Part shown: positions 1-6,643 of the stretch, piece by piece
How the letters are laid out: each line of letters opens with the position of its first letter
How positions within the stretch are numbered: position 1 is the first letter of the stretch
The notes under the pieces: model-generated
The model's input: only the letters and a program-made list of their open reading frames with translations
The model's database searches: none
Told to the model about the DNA's origin: nothing
Source of the DNA: Desulfobacter sp.
GTDB taxonomy: Bacteria; Desulfobacterota; Desulfobacteria; Desulfobacterales; Desulfobacteraceae
Assembly: GCA_030145005.1 (NCBI GenBank)
Contig: JAQYWJ010000120.1
Location: 1-6,663, forward strand
DNA length: 6,663 nucleotides
Reading direction: 5' to 3'
Translations under genes and position numbers: made by a program

Positions 1-873
1 AGCATAGCCCATAGGCACTTGCAAGGCACCGGATACAAACACCCCGGCGCTCACAAGCAATCCGATTTTTCCGCCGGCCAGGCCAAAGGTCTTGCCGGCA
101 TACAGGGGCATGAAACACCAGACAATGCCGATGCAGGCCGTATAGGCATACCTGAAAACCACCAGACCGGCCAGTTCCCGGTCCCGGATCACCACGGCCA
201 GGGAGGCAGGCGCTCGTTTATTGATTCGAATTTGCTCTTCGGACAAAGGCGGTAGAAAGATAAGACAAAGGATTGCGCCCAGGGCAGACAGTACGGACAT
301 ACAGTAGAATGCCGCGTTTAAAGACCAGGTCTGCTGTACCATCCCTCCCATCAGCGGTCCAAAAGACAGACTTAAAAACATGGACAGGTTGAACAGCCCC
401 ATGGCATATCCTTCGGTGCCTTCATGACAGATTTCCCCCACATAGGCCTGGACCACGGGCATGATCATGGCAGAGCCTGCCCCCTGGATAAAACGGATGG
501 CGATAAGCCCCTCCACATTGGCGGTCCGGACAAAGGCAATGGCCACCAGCATGTAAGTCAAAAGTCCTGCCAGGATAAAGGGTTTGCGCCCCTTTTTATC
601 CGAAAGGCTGCCAAACCAGGGCAGAAAAACCGCCCGGGAAATGGAAAAGGCCCCGAAAATCATGGCCACGTAAATGCCTGCGGCACCAAGATCATGGGCA
701 TAGATGGGCAGCAGGGGCACCACAATGCCCACTCCGGTAACCGTAATAAAAATAATAAAAAAAAGGGTGATGAACACCTTTTTATGGTCCGAAGGGATGG
801 CCCGGCACCCACGGTGCAGAATCCGGGCAGCCGCCTGGGATACGGATTCGCGTAGGCCCAAAAAAAAATTCAT
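1..873 (-). CDS. MFS transporter, drug:H+ antiporter-like (C-terminus cut by window edge)
   Basis: This is an inner-membrane secondary transporter of the major facilitator superfamily, open at the left edge. My translation gives 291 residues without a stop. About eight hydrophobic segments are visible (roughly residues 33-55, 67-88, 98-115, 120-142, 158-180, 186-207, 235-257 and 268-290) of the usual twelve. The loop between segments 2 and 3 carries MFS motif A as GSLSDKKGRK (88-97). RFIQGAG (127-133) fits the segment-4 motif, and SFGPLMGG (170-177) resembles the GPxxGG antiporter motif C of the 12-segment drug:H+ family. The substrate cannot be told from sequence. A basic, amphipathic stretch of about 30 residues precedes the first membrane segment. 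The start is the ATG at 873, 24 bases after the helicase stop, with only a weak AAGGCG upstream, so it is probably co-transcribed and translationally coupled. Codons 2-5 contain a run of nine T, a spot prone to indels. Confidence 0.88.
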   Translation of the reverse strand, partial: MNFFLGLRESVSQAAARILHRGCRAIPSDHKKVFITLFFIIFITVTGVGIVVPLLPIYAHDLGAAGIYVAMIFGAFSISRAVFLPWFGSLSDKKGRKPFILAGLLTYMLVAIAFVRTANVEGLIAIRFIQGAGSAMIMPVVQAYVGEICHEGTEGYAMGLFNLSMFLSLSFGPLMGGMVQQTWSLNAAFYCMSVLSALGAILCLIFLPPLSEEQIRINKRAPASLAVVIRDRELAGLVVFRYAYTACIGIVWCFMPLYAGKTFGLAGGKIGLLVSAGVFVSGALQVPMGYA

Positions 874-897
874 GTTAAAAAGTCAGCGCCTTAGGCT

Positions 898-2757
898 TTA
901 GGCCAGGCACTCCCGGACCTGATCAATGAACCGGCTGGGGGTGGCAAAATCGCCTTTGCGGTAGTTGACGTGGCTTAGGTACAAAAACCGTTCGGCCCGG
1001 GTCATGGCCACATACATGAGCCTGCGTTCCTCGGACAGGGCGGCATCACCCTCGTCAATGGAGCGCCAGTGGGGAAACAGCCCCTCTTCACACCCGGCGA
1101 TGAACACCACGTCAAACTCCAGCCCCTTGGCCGAATGAATGGTGAGCAGGCCCACCCCGTTTTCATCCTGGTCGTCCTTGTCTTTGTCCTCCCGGATCAG
1201 GGCAGCCTCTTCCAGGTATTCCAGCATAGTGTCCTTGGCACGGGCCGTGTGGATCAACTGTTCGATATTCTCTTTTTTGGAAATGAATTCCCCATCGGTT
1301 TTTGTTTTATTTTTCAGGTAGTCATAATACCCGGTGCGGTCAATGACGGTTTCCATGGCTATGGCCGGGGCCATGTCACGGATGGTGTCCAGGATATCCA
1401 GGGCCTCGGACATATTTTCATGTACCTTTTTGGTCACAAGCCTGTCCCGGACCATGATCCGGGCGGCTCCCTGAAGACTGCCGCCCTGGGCACGCAGGCC
1501 GGCCAGTTTCTTAATCATGGCCGGTCCGATTCCCCGCTTTGGCGTATTGATAATCCGCTCAAAGGATAGATCATCATTGGGGAAAAACGAGGCACTTAAA
1601 TAGGAGTTGATATCCAGAACTTCCATACGTTCAAAAAAGCCCTGGGAGCCCATGAGACGGTAAGGGATGCGGAACCTTCGGAACGTTTTTTCAAAGGGCA
1701 GGGAGCAGAATTTGGTCCGGTAGACCACGGCCATCCTGTCAAAGGGAATGCCCTGTCCCTGTTTGTGAAGATTAAAGATACGCCTGGCAGCCCATTCGGC
1801 TTCATGGGCATCGGACATGAAGTCATATATCTCCAGCACCCCCCCTTTTTTCTGTGAAAAACAACGTTTTTCCATTTTGTCGGGGTTGTAGTCAATGAGA
1901 TCATTGGCTGCCTGGACAATTTCGTCGGCAGACCTGTAATTTTCCTCCAGCCTGAAAATTTTTGCATCTTCATATTTTTGTGCAAACCGTAAAAAGTGGT
2001 TCACGTTGGAACCCCGGAATCCATATACGGCCTGCCAGTCATCCCCAACGCAGAACAGGTTGCGGTGCTCGCCTAACAGAAGCGAGGTCAGTTCCTCCTG
2101 CAGGTTGTTGGTGTCCTGGTACTCATCCACCAGAATATAGGAAAAAAGATTCCGATAAAAATTGCGGACATCAGCATTGTCCCGGAGCAGGTCCCGGGTC
2201 TTGAGCAGAATATTGTCAAAATCAACACAGTTCATTTGGGCCAGGCGTTCTTCAAACTGGGCAAAAATATCGGCCATTCGAATGTTGAAAAATCCTGGTT
2301 TGCGGTCAAAATATTTGGCAGGCTCTCCGTCGTTTTTGGCCCGGGAAATGGATGAAAGAATCCGGGTTGCGTATTTTTTGTCAATATTGTTTTTTACGCA
2401 CAGCTCCTTGATCAGCTTGTCCTGCTGGTATACGGTGAACACCTGCAAAGGCGGGGTGTACCCCATGATCTCACAATGCCGTTTCAAGATCATCAGACAG
2501 GCGGAATGATAGGTTCTCACCCATTCAAAGCGCATTTGGGAAAGACCGGTCATTTCCATAAGCCGGGTCTTCATTTCCTGGGCTGCCTTATTGGTGAAGG
2601 TGATGGCCAGAATGCGCTCCGGAGCATGGCCCGTGGCAATGAGGTGGGAAAATTTAGCGGTCAGCGTTCTCGTTTTACCGGAACCGGCTCCCGCAACCAC
2701 TAAGGCCGGGGAGCCGGTATGATCAACAGCGTCCTGCTGGGGCTGGGATAGTTGCAT
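898..2757 (-). CDS. UvrD/Rep-family superfamily 1A DNA helicase (short form)
   Basis: This is an ATP-dependent 3'-5' DNA helicase of the UvrD/Rep/PcrA family, expected to act in the cytoplasm in repair or replication restart. It has 619 residues with all the canonical motifs: Q motif LSQPQQDAV (3-11), Walker A AGAGSGKT (22-29), motif Ia AITFTNKAAQEM (51-62), motif II DEYQD (211-215), motif III VGDDWQAVYGFRG (237-249), motif IV with LEENYRS (270-276), motif V TIHSAKGLEFD (539-549) and motif VI ERRLMYVAMTRAE (577-589). It ends soon after motif VI, so it lacks the roughly 100-residue C-terminal extension of UvrD and PcrA and is shorter than Rep (about 670). Motif III has Trp where UvrD, Rep and PcrA have Asp (GDDDQ), a residue I associate with helicase IV. 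The ATG at 2757 is fixed by an in-frame TAA four codons upstream, which is the stop of the preceding mutase. I cannot say whether it is the cell's Rep, UvrD or an extra paralogue. Confidence 0.95.
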   Translation of the reverse strand: MQLSQPQQDAVDHTGSPALVVAGAGSGKTRTLTAKFSHLIATGHAPERILAITFTNKAAQEMKTRLMEMTGLSQMRFEWVRTYHSACLMILKRHCEIMGYTPPLQVFTVYQQDKLIKELCVKNNIDKKYATRILSSISRAKNDGEPAKYFDRKPGFFNIRMADIFAQFEERLAQMNCVDFDNILLKTRDLLRDNADVRNFYRNLFSYILVDEYQDTNNLQEELTSLLLGEHRNLFCVGDDWQAVYGFRGSNVNHFLRFAQKYEDAKIFRLEENYRSADEIVQAANDLIDYNPDKMEKRCFSQKKGGVLEIYDFMSDAHEAEWAARRIFNLHKQGQGIPFDRMAVVYRTKFCSLPFEKTFRRFRIPYRLMGSQGFFERMEVLDINSYLSASFFPNDDLSFERIINTPKRGIGPAMIKKLAGLRAQGGSLQGAARIMVRDRLVTKKVHENMSEALDILDTIRDMAPAIAMETVIDRTGYYDYLKNKTKTDGEFISKKENIEQLIHTARAKDTMLEYLEEAALIREDKDKDDQDENGVGLLTIHSAKGLEFDVVFIAGCEEGLFPHWRSIDEGDAALSEERRLMYVAMTRAERFLYLSHVNYRKGDFATPSRFIDQVRECLA

Positions 2758-2766
2758 AGAGTTTAA

Positions 2767-4119
2767 TTATGTGTCCTCAATGATTTTTTTTAAATCTGTT
2801 TCAATTTCGGTTTTAATTTCTTCCAGACGGGGCTCGGTCAGGGCCTCAAAGCGAAGCACCAGGGCCGGCTGGGTATTGGAGGCCCGCACAAGGCCCCATC
2901 CGTCTTCATAAATGGCCCGCATCCCGTCAATGTCAATGACCTTTTGCCGGGCTTTATACAATGCCACTATTTTTTCCACAACCTTGAACTTGACCGCGTC
3001 CGGGCAGTCAACCCGGATCTCCGGTGTGGTAAAGGTTTGGGGCTGGTCTTTAATTAATTCGTCCACACCAAGGCCGGTGCTGTCCATGATTTCCAGAAGC
3101 CGGCAGGATGCATACAGGGCATCGTCATATCCGTAGTAGCGATCCTTGAAAAACATGTGCCCGCTCATTTCTCCTGCCAGGGCCGCATCCTCTTCCTTCA
3201 TTTTCTTTTTGATCAGGGAGTGGCCTGTGCGCCACATGATTGGGTTGCCGCCCATCTTTGCGATCTGATCATACATGACCATGGAGCACTTGACCTCGGA
3301 GATAAAGGTTGCACCGGGATGGCGGGACAAAATCTCTTTGGCATAAATCACCATGAGTTGGTCCCCGTAAATGAGGTTGCCGAACTTGTCCACCACACCG
3401 ATGCGGTCTGCATCACCGTCATAGCCAATGCCAAGGTCCAGATTATTCTTTTTCACCATGGCAATGAGATCCGTCATATTTTTTTTCTGGGTGGGATCTG
3501 CCTCGTGGTTTGGAAAGGTGCCGTCCAGGTCGCAGTAAATATCATGGACTTCGCAGCCCAGTCCCCGCAGCACCGGTAACGCAGTTATGCCGCCGGTGCC
3601 GTTGCCCGCATCAATGCCGACCCGGATTGTATTTTTCAGCGTGATGTTCTCCTGGATCATGGCCATATATGGAGAAATCATATCCGCCTGGGTCAACGTG
3701 CCCTGGCCCTGGGTATAGGCCTTGTCTTCGATGATCTTGCGTATATCCTGCAACCCGTGGCTATGGATGGAATCCAGCCCGCTCATCAGCTTGAATCCGT
3801 TGTATTCCGGAGGATTGTGGCTGGCCGTAATCATGGCCCCGCCTTCAAGGTTGAGTTGGTGAATGGAAAAATAGAGAACCGGGGTAGGGCAGACACCGAT
3901 GTCCACGACATCACATCCTGCGGACAACACCCCGTCGATAAATGCCTTTGAATAAGCTTCAGAAGTGATGCGGCAGTCCCGGCCAACAGATACTTTTTTG
4001 CGGCCCTGTCCCATAAGCAGTGATCCATATGCCTTTCCTACGGCATTGGCGTCCTGTTCGGAAATTTCTTCCCCTGCAATACCGCGGATGTCATATTCCC
4101 TGAATATTCCAGGATGCAT
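2767..4119 (-). CDS. phosphomannomutase/phosphoglucomutase (AlgC/ManB type)
   Basis: This enzyme is a member of the alpha-D-phosphohexomutase family. It interconverts mannose- or glucose-6-phosphate with the 1-phosphate in the cytoplasm, supplying GDP-mannose and UDP-glucose routes to surface polysaccharide and LPS. It has 450 residues, close to the 463 of Pseudomonas AlgC. The four active-site loops appear in order: the phosphoserine loop TASHNP (98-103, Ser100), the Mg-binding loop DGDADR (234-239), the sugar-specificity loop GEMSGH (316-321) and the phosphate-binding loop RASNTQP (412-418). GEMSGH and RASNT match the bifunctional PMM/PGM group rather than GlmM, so dual mannose/glucose use is likely but not proven. 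The frame is open for 51 more codons upstream to 4272. I start at 4119 because a perfect AGGAGG lies five bases before that ATG, the protein then begins with the family-typical GIFREYDIRG, and the longer version would overlap uppP by 142 bases. It lies 11 bases after uppP. Confidence 0.95.
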   Translation of the reverse strand: MHPGIFREYDIRGIAGEEISEQDANAVGKAYGSLLMGQGRKKVSVGRDCRITSEAYSKAFIDGVLSAGCDVVDIGVCPTPVLYFSIHQLNLEGGAMITASHNPPEYNGFKLMSGLDSIHSHGLQDIRKIIEDKAYTQGQGTLTQADMISPYMAMIQENITLKNTIRVGIDAGNGTGGITALPVLRGLGCEVHDIYCDLDGTFPNHEADPTQKKNMTDLIAMVKKNNLDLGIGYDGDADRIGVVDKFGNLIYGDQLMVIYAKEILSRHPGATFISEVKCSMVMYDQIAKMGGNPIMWRTGHSLIKKKMKEEDAALAGEMSGHMFFKDRYYGYDDALYASCRLLEIMDSTGLGVDELIKDQPQTFTTPEIRVDCPDAVKFKVVEKIVALYKARQKVIDIDGMRAIYEDGWGLVRASNTQPALVLRFEALTEPRLEEIKTEIETDLKKIIEDT

Positions 4120-4124
4120 AGTTA

Positions 4125-4130
4125 CCTCCT
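4125..4130 (-). promoter_or_regulatory. Shine-Dalgarno site of the mutase gene (decides its start)
   Basis: A perfect AGGAGG on the minus strand sits directly after the uppP stop codon (4131-4133) and five bases before the ATG at 4117-4119. It is the strongest ribosome binding site in the operon. It rules against the longer reading that would begin at 4272 inside uppP. Confidence 0.9.
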
Positions 4131-4934
4131 TTATAGAAAATTTGAAAAAAGTGCCAGAATTCCGGCCAGCCAGCAATAGGGTGCAAACAGATGAAACTTT
4201 CCGATATTCACCAGTTTCAATAAGAGTTTTAATGCTGCCAGCCCAACGATGAATGAAGCGATTGTACCACAAATGGTGGCAGGGTCAATGTAGCTCTGGG
4301 ATTCCAGCATGTCTTTTAAGCTGATTACCTGTGCGCCGAGAATGGCAGGGATGGATAAAAGAAATGAGAACCGGGCAGATGTCATTCTGTCCAAACCAGT
4401 GAAAAGTCCGGTGGCAATGGTGGCGCCGGACCGGGAAATGCCGGGAATAACGGCAAGACCCTGGGAAATGCCGATGATGACAGCCTTTGAAAGGGTTAAA
4501 TGTTCACCTTTTTTAATCCTATAGCAATGCCTGGACATCCACAGAATGCCCCCTGTTACTATAAGCATGGCACCCACCAGTAAAGAGGAGGTAAACAAAA
4601 TGTGTTCAAACTGTTTCAGCATGAATCCGATAATTGCCGTGGGCACTGAACCAATAATAATGGCGGCAGCCAGGGCCAGATTCCTTTCATGCCCTGAAGC
4701 ATCCCGGGTTCCGGCGTAGTACACCAGGCTTTTTAAAATTTCCTGGATATCTTTAAAATATACAATAAAAACCGCGCCCAGGGTTCCCATATGTACTGAT
4801 GCGTCAAAAACAAGGCCATATTCAGTAATGTTGAAATAGATCTGGCCAAGGACCAGATGGCCGGAACTGCTTACCGGCAGGAACTCTGTAAGCCCCTGAA
4901 GGATACCTAAAATTATACCCTGATAGATCTCCAT
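4131..4934 (-). CDS. uppP: undecaprenyl-diphosphatase UppP (BacA family)
   Basis: This integral inner-membrane phosphatase converts undecaprenyl diphosphate to undecaprenyl phosphate. It recycles the lipid carrier for peptidoglycan, O-antigen and other envelope glycans, and family members confer bacitracin tolerance. It has 267 residues, against 273 in E. coli. The first signature is QGLTEFLPVSSSGH (13-26), with the essential Glu17 and His26. The second is PGISRSGATI (164-173), with Arg168 matching the catalytic arginine of the E. coli enzyme. Gln13 replaces the first Glu of the E. coli (E/Q)xxxE motif, which the family allows. Hydrophobic stretches run through the whole chain, as expected for a multi-span protein. 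The start at 4934 is preceded by AGGA with a seven-base spacer (4942-4945). It appears to be the first gene of the minus-strand operon and is followed 11 bases later by the hexose-phosphate mutase, giving an envelope-glycan pair. Confidence 0.96.
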   Translation of the reverse strand: MEIYQGIILGILQGLTEFLPVSSSGHLVLGQIYFNITEYGLVFDASVHMGTLGAVFIVYFKDIQEILKSLVYYAGTRDASGHERNLALAAAIIIGSVPTAIIGFMLKQFEHILFTSSLLVGAMLIVTGGILWMSRHCYRIKKGEHLTLSKAVIIGISQGLAVIPGISRSGATIATGLFTGLDRMTSARFSFLLSIPAILGAQVISLKDMLESQSYIDPATICGTIASFIVGLAALKLLLKLVNIGKFHLFAPYCWLAGILALFSNFL

Positions 4935-4993
4935 ATTCTTATCCTGACTTGAGTGTTGTGGTAAAAATTAGAAAGTTATGGGTTAAGTTGGGA

Positions 4994-5022
4994 CGTATAT
5001 AATTGTTTGCCTAAAATTGCAA
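4994..5022 (-). promoter_or_regulatory. candidate sigma-70 promoter for the uppP operon
   Basis: On the minus strand TTGCAA (5017-5022) is followed after 17 bases by TATACG (4994-4999). The -35 box matches four of six consensus positions and the -10 box four of six. The -10 lacks the important final T, so this is only a plausible site. Nothing better placed was found upstream of uppP. Confidence 0.35.
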
Positions 5023-5067
5023 GGTTTCAGTAGCTTCCCCATTTACCCTAATATTGTAAAAGAACAG

Positions 5068-5096
5068 TTGATTTCGTTTGTTTTCTTTTGTAGAAT
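5068..5096 (+). promoter_or_regulatory. sigma-70-like promoter for the VWA-OmpA lipoprotein gene
   Basis: TTGATT (5068-5073), a 17-base spacer and TAGAAT (5091-5096) give four of six and five of six matches to consensus with ideal spacing, in AT-rich DNA. Transcription would begin near 5102-5104, leaving a leader of about 80 bases. The predicted start falls inside the first of two tandem palindromes. Confidence 0.55.
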
Positions 5097-5100
5097 ATTT

Positions 5101-5126
5101 CAAAGTCTTTGTTCCAAAGTCTTTGT
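5101..5126. promoter_or_regulatory. tandem palindromes, candidate operator
   Basis: The 11-base palindrome CAAAGTCTTTG (CAAAG arms around a central T) occurs at 5101-5111 and again at 5115-5125. As a direct repeat of 12 bases it has a 14-base period. It overlaps the predicted transcription start of the gene at 5185, which is where a repressor would block transcription. I do not recognise the cognate regulator, so the operator role is inference from geometry. Confidence 0.45.
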
Positions 5127-5148
5127 ATGGTACTCATCAATTTTAACA

Positions 5149-5161
5149 AGTATTTAATACT
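5149..5161. repeat. 13-base palindrome in the 5' leader
   Basis: AGTATT and AATACT flank a single T. It lies 14 bases before the Shine-Dalgarno site of the lipoprotein gene. It could be another protein-binding site, or it could be chance in AT-rich DNA. As RNA it would form only a weak hairpin, because a one-base loop is too tight. Confidence 0.3.
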
Positions 5162-5184
5162 AATTCTGAAAAAAAGGAGATCAG

Positions 5185-6345
5185 ATGAAAAAGAAACGTT
5201 TCGTGCAAGCCCTTTTGGCCATTACCGCTGTCCTTTTCCTGTTTGGTTGCGCGGCTAAGGAACCTGCCGGGCTTCCCCCATTTTCTGCTAAAAAGTTTGA
5301 TGCGTCCATGTATCAGTCCAAAGTAAATAACTTTGTTATTATTTTGGATGCCTCCAGCTCCATGGACGACGACTGTATGGGCAACCCCAAATTCATGATC
5401 GGCAAAGCGATTGTAGAACATATGAACATGACCATTCCTGAACTCGGACAGACTGCGGGTTTGAGAAGTTTTGGGCATGCCGATTCCATATCCAAAAACG
5501 AAACCGAACTGTTTTACGGCATGGAGAGTTACAGCTCCGCGGCCCTGGCTGAAAAACTCGGTGCGATTTCAGAAGCCGGCGGCTACAGCCCTCTTGGTGC
5601 AGCCATCGCCGCCATGGGGAATGATCTTGAAAGCCTTCCCGGAAAAACCGCAGTTATTATCGTTTCCGACGGCTTGGACATGAAACAGGACGCAGCACAG
5701 GCTAAGGCCGTTAAAGAACAATATGGCGATGCCATCTGCTTTTATCCCATTCAGGTTGGCAATGATGAAGAAGGTGCTGCATTCCTTTCTGAGATTGCAA
5801 GCATTGGCGGTTGCGCAAGCCTGATGAACGCCAAGGACCTTCTGGGTACCGAAGGAATGGCAGCTTTTGTTGAAAATGTATTTCTGCAAAGAGCCGCTGC
5901 CCCTGCTCCAGTCCCTGCTCCTACCCCCATGGACAGCGACGGTGACGGCGTACTTGATCCCGATGACCAGTGCCCCGGAACGCCTGCAGGTGCAAAAGTA
6001 AATGCAGTTGGCTGCTGGGTTCTTGATAACGTATTGTTTGATTTTGACAAAGACACGATCAAACCCGAAGCGTTTTCACAGCTTGATGCCATTTATGAAA
6101 TTCTGGAAAAAAATCCTGTAATAAGTATTGAACTCCAGGGCCACACCGATAATATCGGTTCTGAGAAATACAACATGGACCTGTCCCAGAGACGTGCGAA
6201 TTCCGTTGCTAAATACCTAGAAGACAAAGGTATTGCCCGCAACCGTCTGGCCACCACAGGCTTTGGTTTTGACAAACCGGTTGCCCTGAACAGCACAGAC
6301 TATGGCCGCTCTCTGAACAGAAGAGTTGAAATTCATCCTTACTAA
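5185..6345 (+). CDS. outer-membrane lipoprotein with VWA, TSP3-like and OmpA peptidoglycan-binding domains
   Basis: The 386-residue protein begins with a lipoprotein signal peptide: a KKKR basic end, a hydrophobic core, and lipobox LFGC with Cys22. Ala follows the cysteine, so sorting to the outer membrane is expected. A von Willebrand factor A domain spans about 48-235. Its metal site is visible as DASSS (55-59), Ser135 in GYSPLG where Thr is more usual, and Asp162 in VSDG. A Pro/Ala linker (237-248) leads to a calcium-binding-like stretch DSDGDGVLDPDDQCPG (250-265), with Cys263 and Cys277 likely paired. The OmpA C-terminal domain (about 283-386) has LFDFDKD, GHTDNIGS (319-326), LSQRRANSV (333-341) and NRRVEI (378-383), the pattern that binds diaminopimelate in peptidoglycan. 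It probably tethers the outer membrane to the wall while the VWA domain binds a partner that cannot be named. The start at 5185 has GGAG five bases upstream, and a terminator follows, so it is probably monocistronic. Confidence 0.93.
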   Translation: MKKKRFVQALLAITAVLFLFGCAAKEPAGLPPFSAKKFDASMYQSKVNNFVIILDASSSMDDDCMGNPKFMIGKAIVEHMNMTIPELGQTAGLRSFGHADSISKNETELFYGMESYSSAALAEKLGAISEAGGYSPLGAAIAAMGNDLESLPGKTAVIIVSDGLDMKQDAAQAKAVKEQYGDAICFYPIQVGNDEEGAAFLSEIASIGGCASLMNAKDLLGTEGMAAFVENVFLQRAAAPAPVPAPTPMDSDGDGVLDPDDQCPGTPAGAKVNAVGCWVLDNVLFDFDKDTIKPEAFSQLDAIYEILEKNPVISIELQGHTDNIGSEKYNMDLSQRRANSVAKYLEDKGIARNRLATTGFGFDKPVALNSTDYGRSLNRRVEIHPY

Positions 6346-6382
6346 ACCTAAAGGTTAAGCGGTTAAACGCAACACTTAAAGT

Positions 6383-6432
6383 AAACAAAAAAATCCCTGC
6401 CGGACATTGGTTCGGCAGGGATTTTTTTGTTT
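6383..6432. terminator. strong intrinsic terminator after the lipoprotein gene, symmetric
   Basis: Two perfect 20-base arms (6383-6402 and 6413-6432) surround a 10-base loop. The GC core CCCTGCCG/CGGCAGGG is followed by a run of seven T on the plus strand and preceded by a run of seven A, so the hairpin reads as a terminator in either direction. It starts 38 bases after the lipoprotein stop codon. Confidence 0.92.
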
Positions 6433-6475
6433 GGTAAAAATTTAAGAATATATATCGTGCCTAAACGGAAATCCG

Positions 6476-6615
6476 TGTTTGGACGAAAAGTTGCCCAGAT
6501 GCAAGGCGCAAAAAAAAATTTGTAACCGGAGCGACCTCAAAGGTTGTGAGGCCCGATCTTATGATTTGGCAAATTTTTCTGCAACGCCGCAGATGGGTGA
6601 CTTTTCGTTCAAACA
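6476..6615. repeat. long imperfect inverted repeat, possible dispersed element
   Basis: The left arm (6476-6522) and right arm (6570-6615) are imperfect reverse complements. TGTTTG, ACGAAAAGT, CCCA, TGC and AAAAATTTG all match in order, with a few substitutions and a small length difference near the middle of the arms. The 47-base centre has its own small hairpin, CCTCA (6535-6539) with TGAGG (6547-6551). No convincing gene lies across it. The size and symmetry suggest a miniature-transposon-like or REP-type chromosomal repeat. Only one copy is present here, so dispersion is inferred, not seen. Confidence 0.7.
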
Positions 6616-6616
6616 G

Positions 6617-6643
6617 ACCGGAATAATTCATGCCCGGTTTTTT
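6617..6643 (+). terminator. weak terminator-like hairpin at the right edge
   Basis: ACCGG (6617-6621) can pair with CCGGT (6634-6638) across a 12-base loop, and six T follow (6638-6643). The stem is short, and no gene upstream needs it because the strong terminator lies before it. It may be part of the neighbouring repeat or chance. Confidence 0.2.

Noticed and set aside
424..855. Plus-strand open frame of 143 codons
   Set aside because: It is antisense to the MFS transporter, is rich in Gly, His and Lys without any domain, and the opposite strand encodes recognisable MFS motifs.
1069..1569. Plus-strand open frame of 166 codons
   Set aside because: It lies wholly antisense to the helicase, whose motifs V and VI are encoded across the same bases.
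1839..1851. Programmed -1 frameshift site in the helicase
   Set aside because: The tract does not fit X XXY YYZ in the zero frame (CAG AAA AAA GGG), and shifted reading only truncates the enzyme. It is kept solely as a possible slippage tract.
3157..3579. Plus-strand open frame of 140 codons
   Set aside because: It is antisense to the catalytic loops of the mutase and shows no ribosome site or known motif.
4120..4272. A 51-codon N-terminal extension of the mutase reading frame
   Set aside because: It overlaps the 3' end of uppP, has no family resemblance, and is made unnecessary by the perfect AGGAGG before the ATG at 4119.
4935..5184. Small gene or riboswitch in the divergent intergenic region
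   Set aside because: No convincing short coding frame with a ribosome site and no recognisable riboswitch fold was seen, only promoter-like boxes and palindromes.
5143..5478. Minus-strand open frame of 111 codons across the lipoprotein start
   Set aside because: It is antisense to the signal peptide and VWA metal site and would run into the intergenic region with no family resemblance.
5751..6092. Minus-strand open frame of 113 codons, rich in Ala, Gly, Pro and Ser
   Set aside because: Its composition is the complement of the Pro/Ala linker and OmpA region of the lipoprotein gene.
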